Assembly: GCA_020634855.1 (NCBI GenBank)
Contig: JACKAU010000010.1
Span: forward strand, 248,001-312,000
From: Anaerolineales bacterium
GTDB taxonomy: Bacteria > Chloroflexota > Anaerolineae > 4572-78 > J111
Length of the DNA: 64,000 bases
Direction: 5' to 3'
The position numbers and the translations under genes are program-made. The notes beneath the pieces were generated by a model, which was given only the letters and a program-made list of their open reading frames with translations, was not told where the DNA came from and ran no database searches. Each line of letters starts with the position of its first letter. The first letter of the stretch is position 1. Below, piece after piece: positions 47,210 to 55,364 of this stretch.

Positions 47210-47937
47210 AAGATGTTTTAATCCTGGGCGCGGCCTCAGACATCGCCAAGGCCGTGGCTTACAAATTTGCCGGCGAAGGCTGCAATGTCGTCCTGGCCGC
47301 TCGCAACGCGGCTCGATTAACTGAAACGGCCACCGATATCAAAATTCGGCATCAAGTTGAAGCGACCACCGCCGAATTTGACGCGCTCGATTTTGCCGGA
47401 CATGCCGCCTTCTACGAAGCTATAAAACCTAAACCCGATGTCGTGGTGCTGGTGTTCGGCTATCTCGGTGATCAAAAAAAGGCGCAAATCGACTTTGCGG
47501 AAGCGGAGCAAATTATTGACACCAATTACACCGGGGCTGTGTCTATATTGAATATCGTCGCCAACGAGTTTGAGCGACGTCGAGCGGGGACGATCATCGG
47601 TATCAGTTCGGTCGCCGGTGATCGCGGGCGGGGCAGTAACTATATTTACGGTAGCGCCAAGGCGGCGCTCACCGCCTATCTGTCCGGGCTGCGCAATCGG
47701 TTGGCGAAATCGAATGTGCAGGTGATAACGGTCAAACCCGGTTTTGTGCGGACCAAGATGACCCAAGGACTGCCGCTCCCCGGCCCGGTCACGGCCAAAC
47801 CGGCTCAGGTGGCTGACGATGTTTTCAAAGCCTATCGGAAGCGAACCGATCAGGTCTATTCGCTATGGATGTGGCGCTACTTGATGTTGATCATCCGCAA
47901 TATTCCGGAGCCAATTTTTAAGAAGATGAGTTTATAG
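47206..47937 (+). CDS. dprE2: DprE2-like short-chain dehydrogenase
   Basis: 243 residues, classical SDR. The NAD(P) motif is ILGAASDIAKAVAYKFAGEG, active-site residues are Ser in GISSVAGDRG and the YxxxK of YGSAKAALTAYLSGL. The C-terminal segment RYLMLIIRNIPEPIFKKM is hydrophobic, as in DprE2 homologues. The ATG overlaps the stop of the DprE1-like gene by 4 bp, the arrangement seen for the epimerase pair of arabinan biosynthesis. A strong terminator follows. Confidence 0.85.
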   Translation: MKDVLILGAASDIAKAVAYKFAGEGCNVVLAARNAARLTETATDIKIRHQVEATTAEFDALDFAGHAAFYEAIKPKPDVVVLVFGYLGDQKKAQIDFAEAEQIIDTNYTGAVSILNIVANEFERRRAGTIIGISSVAGDRGRGSNYIYGSAKAALTAYLSGLRNRLAKSNVQVITVKPGFVRTKMTQGLPLPGPVTAKPAQVADDVFKAYRKRTDQVYSLWMWRYLMLIIRNIPEPIFKKMSL

Positions 47938-47978
47938 AACTTACCCCAAAATCTTGTGGCTATCCCTTTGGAACTAAA

Positions 47979-48008
47979 AAAGCCTGGCAAACTTGCCAGG
48001 CTTTCTGA
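47979..48008 (+). terminator. Intrinsic terminator of the dprE1-dprE2-like operon
   Basis: AAAGCCTGGCA (47979-47989) pairs perfectly with TGCCAGGCTTT (47994-48004) around a 4-nt loop and ends in CTTTCTGATTT. Confidence 0.85.
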
Positions 48009-48119
48009 TTTAGATGGTATAGCCAGTCATTAGCGTCTATCGGAGATTAAGCTATTGGCTAACTCATTAAATTCCCCAACTCTAAAACTCCACAAACTCC
48101 ATAAACTCTACAAACTCTA

Positions 48120-48788
48120 CTACTCGGCCCGAAATCGCTGCTCAAGTTCTTCGAGCATCACCGCCGCCTCGACCAGTTTGTCCAGCGGATTCTCCTCGCC
48201 GCGAAAGTAGCGATAATCACACGGCATAATATCGAGCGTTTTGACCAGTTCGGTATGCCCCTGCCGGATATCGCCTTCGGTGGTTTCATACCACGCCGCC
48301 AACTTCTCCAAGGGGACTTCCTGAAAGTTGACCTTACGAACGGTATGGTCGAGTGCGGCCGCCCACTCTTCCGGGTGGCTGACGTTCAAATATTCCTTGC
48401 CAATCGTCACCCGGTACTCCACCCACATCTGAATGGCCGCCCCCACCACTTCCAGCGACATCTTCTCGCGTGGCATAATCGTGGTCAGCAGCGTTTCAAC
48501 CCCATCCAGAGCATTGCTGAATAACGCCTCAAACCGACTAATCATCGATTTGTTGGTTTCCGTGCGAATGTAATCGCCCAGCGCTTGCAGCATCATTTCG
48601 TAGTCGCCCAGCCTGACCTGGGTCCGAGCCAGATTGAGATGATATTCGGGATCTGAGTCATCCAAGCGGGCGGCTTCTTGAAAGAGGGTGATGGCGCTTT
48701 CCAACTCCCAGCGCTCGAAATGCTCCAGACCGGTGCGGTTGAGCGACTGCGCCCGTATTTTGTCGGTCACAGTAACAGGTCTATCCAT
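48120..48788 (-). CDS. TPR-like repeat protein
   Basis: 222 residues. The N-terminal half has tetratricopeptide-like helices: LNRTGLEHFERWELESAITLF, then EAARLDDSDPEYHLNLARTQV and LGDYEMMLQALGDYI. The rest is alpha-helical and unassigned (EVVGAAIQMWVEYRVTIGKEYL). There is no signal peptide. Such proteins mediate protein-protein contacts; the partner is unknown. It is 72 bp downstream of the ABC binding-protein start region but reads in the same direction after it, so it may be the last gene of the secG run or independent. Confidence 0.75.
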   Translation of the reverse strand: MDRPVTVTDKIRAQSLNRTGLEHFERWELESAITLFQEAARLDDSDPEYHLNLARTQVRLGDYEMMLQALGDYIRTETNKSMISRFEALFSNALDGVETLLTTIMPREKMSLEVVGAAIQMWVEYRVTIGKEYLNVSHPEEWAAALDHTVRKVNFQEVPLEKLAAWYETTEGDIRQGHTELVKTLDIMPCDYRYFRGEENPLDKLVEAAVMLEELEQRFRAE

Positions 48789-48860
48789 AGTCTTTTCTAA
48801 AGAAAAAGTTAGCTTTTTTCGATTCTACTCTGAAAACCCAAGAGCGTCAACCGATCGGCA

Positions 48861-50525
48861 CTACGGTTTTACATCCTGAAACTGCGATCCGCTGTAAATA
48901 ACTTCACGGGTGAGCGTATACCAATCGGTCACCGTCCGAAAACGGTCGCTGGGGTTGCTGAGGTTGGGCAATTGCACGCCGTGAATCTCCTGATTAACGC
49001 CGTAGGTATAAGTCGGGTAAAACAAAACGATCGAAGGCACATCATCGGCAAATATCTGCTGAAACTCAAAATAATAATCATTGCGATGGCCTTGATCCTG
49101 AAGGGTTCGCGCTTCCTCCAAAAGGACCGAGGCGTCGGTATTGTTCCAGCCCGGATAATTCTGACCATCCTCAATTTGCGTTTGGTGCCAAAACGGGTAA
49201 GGGTCGGGATCGCCGGCCAGCAGAACCTCGGCCAGGGCGGCTTGGTAACTCCGTTCAACCAACTGCTCTCCTAAACCGTGCCCGGCAGCTTCCACCGTCG
49301 CCGACACTCCGATCTGCTGCCATTGCCGGCTAAGCGCCTGAGCCACAGCGATTTTGGCCGGATCATCACTGGTCAGCAGCGTGAAGGCTAATGGTACACC
49401 CTCTTTTTCCCGCACACCGTCCCCATCGGCATCGATCCACCCGGCTTGATCGAGCAGAGTGGCCGCCATATCTGCCGAATATTCGAGCTTGGGTTGGTCG
49501 GGGTTATAGGCCCAACTCCAGGGTAAGATCGGGCCGTTCGCGACTAACGCTTGCCCGTTGAGCGCCTCCCTGATTATCGCTTCGCGATCAAGTCCGTAGG
49601 CCAACGCCTGTCGAACCTCAACTTCCTGGAAGAAAGGCGCGGATTCAGAGTTTTGCAGATTAAGGTACACAATATAGTAGCCGGAGAGCAGGGCGGTATA
49701 TAAATTGAGTGTTTCCAGGTTTTGCACGTCCGCGATGGCTTCCGGCGGAATAGCGCTGATCCCCTGAATCTCCCCGATTTTATAGGCCGCCAGAGCCTCG
49801 TCAAAAGACGAATAGAATCGCAGCGCCATCTGGGCTAAACGTGGTTTTTTGCCGGCGTAGAGCGGATTGCTGACAAGCCGGGCGAATTGACTGTTGACAT
49901 CATCCAATTTGAACGGCCCGGTCCCAATGGGTTTCAAATTGAAGGGGTGATTGAGCAGATCACGGGCCGGCATACTGCCCAGAATGTGCTGGGGCAGCAT
50001 CCCGATCCGGGTGTATTCGGCAAAAGCGGGAAAAGGCTCCGGCAACACGAATTGAACGGTGTATTGATCGAGTTTCTCAACGGTAACCGACTGCCATAAA
50101 CGGCCAAGATAGGCCACTCCCGGAAAGTCGGGATCTTGCATTAGCGAGATGGTGAACAGAACATCATCGGCCGTAAAAGGCCGGCCATCGTGCCACTGCA
50201 CATCGGTGCGCAAGCGAAAAGTGTAGGTTAGCCCGTCGTCGCTAACCTGCCAACTTTTGGCCAGGTCCGGCTCGATGTTGCCGTCACCATCCATTTTGGT
50301 CAGGCCGTTAAAGATTAACGCGTTGAGATCCTGATCAACCTGATTGTACTGCATCAGCAGGGGATTGATGAACTGGGGTTTGCCTATCACGCCCTCGCTA
50401 TAAACACCACCTACATCAGGAATAGTCACCGTCTGCCGTGAGAGCGAAAGAAAACTCAAAAAGGCCATCGTCAGGGCAATGCCGGTTGCCGCTAAGATGG
50501 CCTGCCAACGGATATACTGTCCCAT
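48861..50525 (-). CDS. ABC transporter substrate-binding protein, peptide/opine family 5
   Basis: 554 residues. An N-terminal hydrophobic helix (about 8-30) without a lipobox suggests a signal anchor. The family 5 fold is clear: SEGVIGKPQFINPLL, IFNGLTKMDGDGNIEPDLAKSW, YTFRLRTDVQWHDGRPFTADDV and FNLKPIGTGPFKL, with YGVNQEIHGVQLP near the end. It should bind peptides or similar solutes for an ABC importer, but no permease or ATPase genes are adjacent. The secG stop immediately precedes its start (no gap), so the two are coupled. Confidence 0.9.
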   Translation of the reverse strand: MGQYIRWQAILAATGIALTMAFLSFLSLSRQTVTIPDVGGVYSEGVIGKPQFINPLLMQYNQVDQDLNALIFNGLTKMDGDGNIEPDLAKSWQVSDDGLTYTFRLRTDVQWHDGRPFTADDVLFTISLMQDPDFPGVAYLGRLWQSVTVEKLDQYTVQFVLPEPFPAFAEYTRIGMLPQHILGSMPARDLLNHPFNLKPIGTGPFKLDDVNSQFARLVSNPLYAGKKPRLAQMALRFYSSFDEALAAYKIGEIQGISAIPPEAIADVQNLETLNLYTALLSGYYIVYLNLQNSESAPFFQEVEVRQALAYGLDREAIIREALNGQALVANGPILPWSWAYNPDQPKLEYSADMAATLLDQAGWIDADGDGVREKEGVPLAFTLLTSDDPAKIAVAQALSRQWQQIGVSATVEAAGHGLGEQLVERSYQAALAEVLLAGDPDPYPFWHQTQIEDGQNYPGWNNTDASVLLEEARTLQDQGHRNDYYFEFQQIFADDVPSIVLFYPTYTYGVNQEIHGVQLPNLSNPSDRFRTVTDWYTLTREVIYSGSQFQDVKP

Positions 50526-50759
50526 TTATGTGGTGATTGCGACGGTGACCAGTGCCAGAACAAAAAATAAAACTGTTAGGCCAATAGTTGCCTGATGAAG
50601 CGTCTTTTCAATGCCCCGTTTTGTGCGGTAGACGCCCCCGTCGCCCCCAAAAATACCACCCAATCCGGCTCCTTTACCTTGCAGGAGAACCAATGCGATG
50701 ATGGTTAACGACAAAATGATCTGAATAACCTGTAATGCAACTATCAAGTGAACCTCCAA
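50526..50759 (-). CDS. secG: Preprotein translocase subunit SecG
   Basis: 77 residues with two helices (IIQ-type VIQIILSLTIIALVLLQG and ATIGLTVLFFVLALVTVAI) joined by the SecG hallmark GKGAGLGGIFGG followed by a basic segment YRTKRGIEKTLHQ. It is the accessory subunit of the SecYEG channel. GGAGG lies seven bases before the start. The ABC binding-protein gene follows without a gap. A hairpin AAACGTCCC / GGGACGTTT lies upstream at 50799-50819. Confidence 0.92.
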   Translation of the reverse strand: MEVHLIVALQVIQIILSLTIIALVLLQGKGAGLGGIFGGDGGVYRTKRGIEKTLHQATIGLTVLFFVLALVTVAITT

Positions 50760-50798
50760 TTAATCCGCCTGAGGCGAATCGTCGTTAAAATAAGACAG

Positions 50799-50825
50799 AA
50801 ACGTCCCGTAGGGACGTTTTTAATC
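50799..50825 (+). repeat. Short hairpin between secG and DUF2007 gene
   Basis: AAACGTCCC (50799-50807) and GGGACGTTT (50811-50819) with loop GTA, followed by TTTAAT. It has terminator form on the plus strand, but no plus-strand gene ends there, so a palindromic intergenic unit is more likely. Confidence 0.5.
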
Positions 50826-50993
50826 GAACTAAATTGATCCAAACCTAGGCTCTATTATAAGTTGACCGGACATTTCGACAAAATTATCGCCCATGATTTT
50901 TGACAGTCCGTTCAGATGAATCTCGAATTGCTGCTATAATTACAATCATAATGCTGTGGAAACTGTTCTAAATAATGTAATTCAAGGAGAATT

Positions 50994-51344
50994 ATGACAG
51001 GTCTACTAGGCAACATCTTACCCTGGCCTAATGCCAAAAGACAAGAAAAAGCGGGTACGGCTGACACAACCAAAGGTGGCTCCGAGTTCACGACGTGGGT
51101 TACCATTGCCGAAAACTTAAATCCCGGCGAGGCTATTGTAATCAAAGGCCGGCTGGAAAGCGAGGCTATTCCGGTTGTGTTACAGCAAGAAGCCGTCGGA
51201 TCGGTTTTGGGCTTAACCGTCGGTCCGTTGGGTTCGGCCAAAATATCGGTTCCCGAGCCGCTGGCCGACCGCGCCTTGTCCCTTTTGGCCGAGACGTTTG
51301 ATACGGATGATGGTGAGTTGGGGGATGAAGGATTAAATTCTTGA
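50994..51344 (+). CDS. DUF2007 family protein
   Basis: 116 residues. After a basic N-terminus of about 30 residues comes a DUF2007-like domain: TTWVTIAENLNPGEAIVIKGRLESEAIPVVLQQ (shown for residues about 33-65, in family style), then LGLTVGPLGSAKISVPEPLADRALSLLAE and an acidic tail. The family is called putative signal transducing protein; no biochemical role is established. AAGGAG precedes the start. Confidence 0.8.
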   Translation: MTGLLGNILPWPNAKRQEKAGTADTTKGGSEFTTWVTIAENLNPGEAIVIKGRLESEAIPVVLQQEAVGSVLGLTVGPLGSAKISVPEPLADRALSLLAETFDTDDGELGDEGLNS

Positions 51345-51386
51345 TGTATAGTTCATATCTGCAGTCTACATAAGGAGGAATAGGTC

Positions 51387-52763
51387 ATGCGCAACCGTAG
51401 AAATTTTTTAGGAACAGACTGGGCGATGCTGTTAAGATTGATAATTGTAGCCATCGCCGCTTTGGCGGTTAGTCTGAATCCATCGACTGTAGCGGCTCAA
51501 GAGGCGGGAACCGGCAGCAGCTACATCGTTCAGTCCGACGACACATTATGGAAGATCGCCGAGAAATTCTTAGGGGACGGCCATCGGTATCCGGAGATCA
51601 TCGCCGCCACCAATGCCAAGCACACCGAGGACATCGCTTATAGCGCGATTCAGGATGCCAATATCATCACCTTGGGCGCCAAACTTTGGATTCCCGGCAC
51701 TAAACCGGGCGAGCAGGCTGGCGACTCACCTGCGCCGTCTCTATCAACTAATCAATCACCTGTGGCCGCCGTCGAGCCGGTTTCATCAGCCGCCGAGACG
51801 TCACCCGCCGGTCACGTCGCTTTTAGCTTTTGGAACAACTCCCCCAACCGTTGCACGTATGAGATCAACATCATTGATGTCTCTGCCTGTCTGACCGACG
51901 CCGAAGCCTGCCAATCCACTCGCCGCGTTTTCTCGCTCAACAATGCCAGCGAACCCGCCCTCTCGCCGGATGGCAATCTACTGGCTTTCCGAGGCTGGGG
52001 CGATATTCCCGAAAAGTATAAAAACGAAACCGAAGATCACCCCTATTACGGCTGCGCCACACCCGACGCCGAACGCTGGATCGGCTACACTACGCTAGAC
52101 GGGACCGAGTACACCGGGGTAACCAAATATTGGGAAGACTCCCACCCCGATTGGTCGCCCAATGGCGAGCGTCTGCTGTTCGACACCCGCCGCGAAGATG
52201 ACGGCCGCAGCCGGATCATCGCCAGCAATGTGGCCCACGATTTTGAAGAAGATCTGCGGATTGAGGGTCAGTATCCCTCCTGGGCGCCCGATAACGAACG
52301 CTTCGTCTACCGGGGTTGCGACTTAACCGGCAACCGCTGTGGGCTGTGGCTGGCCGAAGCCTTCCCGGTGCAAGCCTGGGACCTGGGCAAGAATATGATC
52401 GGCCCGTTGCTGGAAGAACCGGATGCGACCCACCCCGCCTGGTCGCCGGTGGGTGATCAGATTGTCTACCAAAGCCCGACCGCCGGCAGTTGGGACCTTT
52501 ATGTGATCAATGCCGATGGCAGCAACAAACGCCAACTCACCAGCGACCCCGGCATCGAAGGCTTACCCGCCTGGTCGCCCGATGGCCAATGGATTAGCTA
52601 TCTGTCCAATGCGGACGGCAACTGGGGCATCCATCTCATCAAAGCCGACGGCAGCGAGCAACACCTATTGTTTCCGTTCGACGGCGGTATTTTTACCCCG
52701 CTTGCCATCACTCCCTATTTCAGCCGCGACTGGATCGATGAGCAGATTTCTTGGTCTAAATAA
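51387..52763 (+). CDS. Secreted LysM protein with PD40 beta-propeller repeats
   Basis: 458 residues. A signal peptide (LLRLIIVAIAALAVSL, about 15-37) is followed by a LysM-like domain at about 48-112 (SYIVQSDDTLWKIAEKFLG ... LGAKLWIPG) and a short Pro/Ser linker. Residues about 145-445 carry TolB/PD40-type repeats such as SEPALSPDGNLLAFRGWG, THPAWSPVGDQIVYQSP and GLPAWSPDGQWISYLSN. It should bind peptidoglycan or glycans through LysM and use the propeller for protein contacts outside the cell. A paralogous LysM N-terminus occurs in the 55365 gene. AAGGAGG precedes the start. Confidence 0.87.
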   Translation: MRNRRNFLGTDWAMLLRLIIVAIAALAVSLNPSTVAAQEAGTGSSYIVQSDDTLWKIAEKFLGDGHRYPEIIAATNAKHTEDIAYSAIQDANIITLGAKLWIPGTKPGEQAGDSPAPSLSTNQSPVAAVEPVSSAAETSPAGHVAFSFWNNSPNRCTYEINIIDVSACLTDAEACQSTRRVFSLNNASEPALSPDGNLLAFRGWGDIPEKYKNETEDHPYYGCATPDAERWIGYTTLDGTEYTGVTKYWEDSHPDWSPNGERLLFDTRREDDGRSRIIASNVAHDFEEDLRIEGQYPSWAPDNERFVYRGCDLTGNRCGLWLAEAFPVQAWDLGKNMIGPLLEEPDATHPAWSPVGDQIVYQSPTAGSWDLYVINADGSNKRQLTSDPGIEGLPAWSPDGQWISYLSNADGNWGIHLIKADGSEQHLLFPFDGGIFTPLAITPYFSRDWIDEQISWSK

Positions 52764-52800
52764 TTAGACTGTAGCTGATCATAAACGAACATTTTCATCA

Positions 52801-52870
52801 GGAGATTTGGAGATTGGGAGATACGGAGATTATGCCTAACCATCTCCAAATCTCTTAATCTCCAATCGCC
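52801..52870. repeat. Intergenic inverted element related to the 37805 palindrome
   Basis: GGAGATTTGGAGATTGGGAG (52801-52820) is mirrored by CATCTCCAAATCTC and TTAATCTCCAATC (52841-52867). It is a diverged copy of the same motif as at 37805-37850 and lies between convergent genes. Confidence 0.7.
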
Positions 52871-52920
52871 AAAACAAAATGTTACTTTGTGACCCTGGGG
52901 AAGTTATTTGATTTTCGATT

Positions 52921-53259
52921 TTAATCCGTCTCGATATCACCGATCACCGTCCATGATCGCCCCTGATTTGGCGGACCCGGCGGCAAGCCGGGCGGTCCGG
53001 CTATCGCCGGTTTATCGGAACTGTTGATCACCACGATGGGCGGATGAACTGCCGCCTGCTGGTTCGGCGTTGTCACCCCTGACGAATTCTCGCGGCGTAC
53101 CAGCAGGTATGTCAACAGAAACGTGGTCGGCACACTGGCCGTAACCCCCAGCATCACCCCGATTACCACCGCCAGGGCATCGACGCTGGCCCTCAACCCG
53201 AACAAAACCGCTAAGGTCACAACCAGCACAACTCCTAGAATTAAGAAATATCGTTTCAT
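52921..53259 (-). CDS. Small membrane protein, function unknown
   Basis: 112 residues. Two helices (YFLILGVVLVVTLAVLFGL and ALAVVIGVMLGVTASVPTTF followed by LLTYLLV) precede a Pro/Gly-rich cytosolic or external tail (GPPGLPPGPPNQGRSWTVIG). It lies 75 bp downstream of the FtsK-like gene in the same direction and may be co-transcribed from the LexA-boxed promoter. No family recognised. Confidence 0.7.
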   Translation of the reverse strand: MKRYFLILGVVLVVTLAVLFGLRASVDALAVVIGVMLGVTASVPTTFLLTYLLVRRENSSGVTTPNQQAAVHPPIVVINSSDKPAIAGPPGLPPGPPNQGRSWTVIGDIETD

Positions 53260-53334
53260 AAGTTATACGTCGCTAAAACCATCCAATATAAACATACCGT
53301 CAGGCATCACGTTCCACGTCCTCCGTCCTACATT

Positions 53335-54534
53335 CTACTTAAGCAGCCGCAGTTGATGACCCAACACCGCTCTAATACCGTGTTGAGGTTCGACTATCGG
53401 CAGCACCAGGGCAGAAGAGTCATCGGTCCCGGTCGCGGCCAGCGGTTGGGCCTCATCCGGCGATGCTAACGCCAACCACTGGCGCTGGTGACGCTGTTTG
53501 GCCTGGAGCCGCTCAACTACCTGCCGGATCTCATTTTCGGACACATAAGCCCCCTGAAAACGGGTGACCTGGCTTTTGACGACCAGCAGAAAATCACCGC
53601 GCCCCAGTAGCTTCTCCGCGCCGGTGCTGGCAATACCGGCCGCAATCCGCGCATCGTCCGGGCTGGTCACGCTGCCGATAATTCGCACCGGAAAGTTACT
53701 GCGCGTCAGCGATCCGATGGTCGCCGCCAGTGGTTTTTGGGTGCAAGCGATCAAATGAATGCCTGCGCTGCGTCCTCGCTGGGTCAAGCGCGTCATCAGT
53801 CGATCCATCGCTTTGCCCCCCTGCTCCATCAGATCGGCCACTTCATCGATAAAAATGATCAATCGGGGCTCCGTAATCCGCTGTTGGTCGCGACGAACCA
53901 TTTCCGATACCATCTCGCCCAGCGTAAAAATCGCCTGATGCACATCATCGATCACCGGACGCAGCAGATGCGGCAGCCGCTGCGCCTGGTTCATTCGGGC
54001 GAAGGGTTCAAACCCGTTCCGCTTGGGATCGATAAACAGCAGTTGAATCTCGCCCAGGCGGTTAGACATCGCCAGCGATAAGGCCATACTCCGGGCCAGC
54101 GCCGTTTTGCCGGAGCCGGTCGTACCGGCAATCAGCACATGCGCCACCTCCGGCGAAGCCAGCCGCAGAATCAGCGGCCGGCCCGAATTATCCAGCCCCA
54201 ACACCGCCGACTGGCGCGGCATATCACCCAGTTTGGGTAGCAGGTCCATCAGGCCAACCTTTTGCGGGTTAAGGCGCGGCACTTCAATTTCGACGCTGGC
54301 CCCTTGCCGGGCAATGCGCACGCTGGCCGCGCCCAAATGCAGCGCAATCTCCTCCGACAGAGCGCTAATTCGAGAGACCTTGGTCGCCAATTCCGGCAAA
54401 ATTTGGTAGTGAATCCAGCGCGGCGTCACCGTTCCCCCTAAAACGCGAGCCGGAACGCGATGGCTGTGCAGCACCCATTCGATCTGATTGGCCTGACTCT
54501 CTAAATATTGCTCCATCTCAGCCGGAGCCAACAT
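53335..54534 (-). CDS. Short FtsK/SpoIIIE-type DNA translocase ATPase
   Basis: The ATG at 54534 with GAGGAG six bases upstream is preferred over 54570; it gives 399 residues. An N-terminal alpha/beta domain (about 40-105, LSEEIALHLGAASVRIARQG) resembles the FtsK alpha domain. The motor has Walker A AGTTGSGKTALARSM, Walker B RLIIFIDEVADLM and the ARTQ-like region LIACTQKPLAATIG. A short tail (about 310-399) carries SENEIRQVVERLQAKQ but no obvious gamma winged helix, and there are no N-terminal membrane helices. It is therefore a soluble half-size translocase, possibly of mobile-element origin or a repair factor. Its promoter spacer is a LexA-like box. Confidence 0.85.
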   Translation of the reverse strand: MLAPAEMEQYLESQANQIEWVLHSHRVPARVLGGTVTPRWIHYQILPELATKVSRISALSEEIALHLGAASVRIARQGASVEIEVPRLNPQKVGLMDLLPKLGDMPRQSAVLGLDNSGRPLILRLASPEVAHVLIAGTTGSGKTALARSMALSLAMSNRLGEIQLLFIDPKRNGFEPFARMNQAQRLPHLLRPVIDDVHQAIFTLGEMVSEMVRRDQQRITEPRLIIFIDEVADLMEQGGKAMDRLMTRLTQRGRSAGIHLIACTQKPLAATIGSLTRSNFPVRIIGSVTSPDDARIAAGIASTGAEKLLGRGDFLLVVKSQVTRFQGAYVSENEIRQVVERLQAKQRHQRQWLALASPDEAQPLAATGTDDSSALVLPIVEPQHGIRAVLGHQLRLLK

Positions 54535-54617
54535 AACTTTCTCCTCAGCAATCGTTATCCATCCGGCCAATCGGCCTTCAATGACTCATCGCCAATTGCC
54601 CATTCCTCAGTTGCTTT

Positions 54618-54647
54618 ATTGTACTAGAACATATGTTCTAATGTCAA
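54618..54647 (-). promoter_or_regulatory. Promoter of the FtsK-like gene with LexA-like box in the spacer
   Basis: On the minus strand TTGACA (54647-54642), an 18-bp spacer and TACAAT (54623-54618) form a near-consensus promoter. The spacer is almost entirely the perfect palindrome TAGAACATATGTTCTA (54625-54640), which contains GAAC-N4-GTTC, the core of Bacillus/actinobacterial-type SOS boxes. A repressor bound here would block RNA polymerase. Confidence 0.75.
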
Positions 54648-54656
54648 GAGGCAAAA

Positions 54657-54697
54657 TAAAAAGCAGCTCGGTTTACAATAGAACCGAGCTGCTTTTT
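54657..54697 (-). terminator. Bidirectional intrinsic terminator downstream of rpsT
   Basis: AAGCAGCTCGGTT (54661-54673) pairs perfectly with AACCGAGCTGCTT (54682-54694). On the minus strand the hairpin is followed by TTTTTATTTTG, on the plus strand by TTT. It separates rpsT from the FtsK-like promoter. Confidence 0.9.
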
Positions 54698-54818
54698 GAG
54701 AGCGAAGTAAGGAATAACGAACGGGTCTACAGATTCATCCTGCTGGCCACAGATTTTTTATCCGAATTTTGGTATTATCTGTGAGCATCTGGGTCTATCT
54801 GTAGACCATTGCCGTCTC

Positions 54819-55088
54819 TTAGGCTGACTTAGCTTTATTCAGCGCTTTCATTAAACGCGACTTCCGGCGGGCCGCGTTGTTTTTATGAATGACACCTTTT
54901 TGAGCCGCTTTATCTAAAGCCTTAATCGCCTGTTGCAAGGTTTCTTCCGCCGTCCCGACATCCCCTGCATTGATCTGAGTTTTGGTTCTTTTTACATAGG
55001 TGCGCGCCGTGCTTCGATACAAACGGTTTTGTGTGCGTCGCCGCTCGCTCTGCTTGGCGCGTTTGATTGCCGATTTAATATTAGCCAA
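54819..55088 (-). CDS. rpsT: Ribosomal protein S20
   Basis: 89 residues, basic and helical: ANIKSAIKRAKQSERRRTQN at the start, VIHKNNAARRKSRLMKALNKA at the end. The initiation codon is TTG at 55088, with GGGGAG seven bases upstream. The E. coli rpsT gene also uses UUG, which is part of its translational autoregulation, so the same control may apply here. Monocistronic with a strong terminator. Confidence 0.95.
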   Translation of the reverse strand: MANIKSAIKRAKQSERRRTQNRLYRSTARTYVKRTKTQINAGDVGTAEETLQQAIKALDKAAQKGVIHKNNAARRKSRLMKALNKAKSA

Positions 55089-55364
55089 AATTTAACTCCC
55101 CATAAAATCTAATACTTTGTGTTGAACTGATGTTACCGATAATAATGAGACACGGCTACAAGTGCTGTGAGATGGCGCTTGTTTTGCCCAATGGTTTCAA
55201 TTTAAGTTTTAACTCGAACAACCGTAAATAATAGTTGAATTGAGGTGATTTGTCCAGTTTTTAAGATCAAAATTGATATATACTGACATAAAATTTAGCC
55301 ATTTTGATAAATATGGCTAGAATATCCCCCTGTTATCTTTTTCACCGAGGAATGAGGAGTAATA

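Noticed and set aside
54581..54784. 67-codon plus-strand open frame over the LexA-like box and terminator
   Set aside because: It consists of the promoter, the rpsT terminator and low-complexity sequence, with no family similarity.
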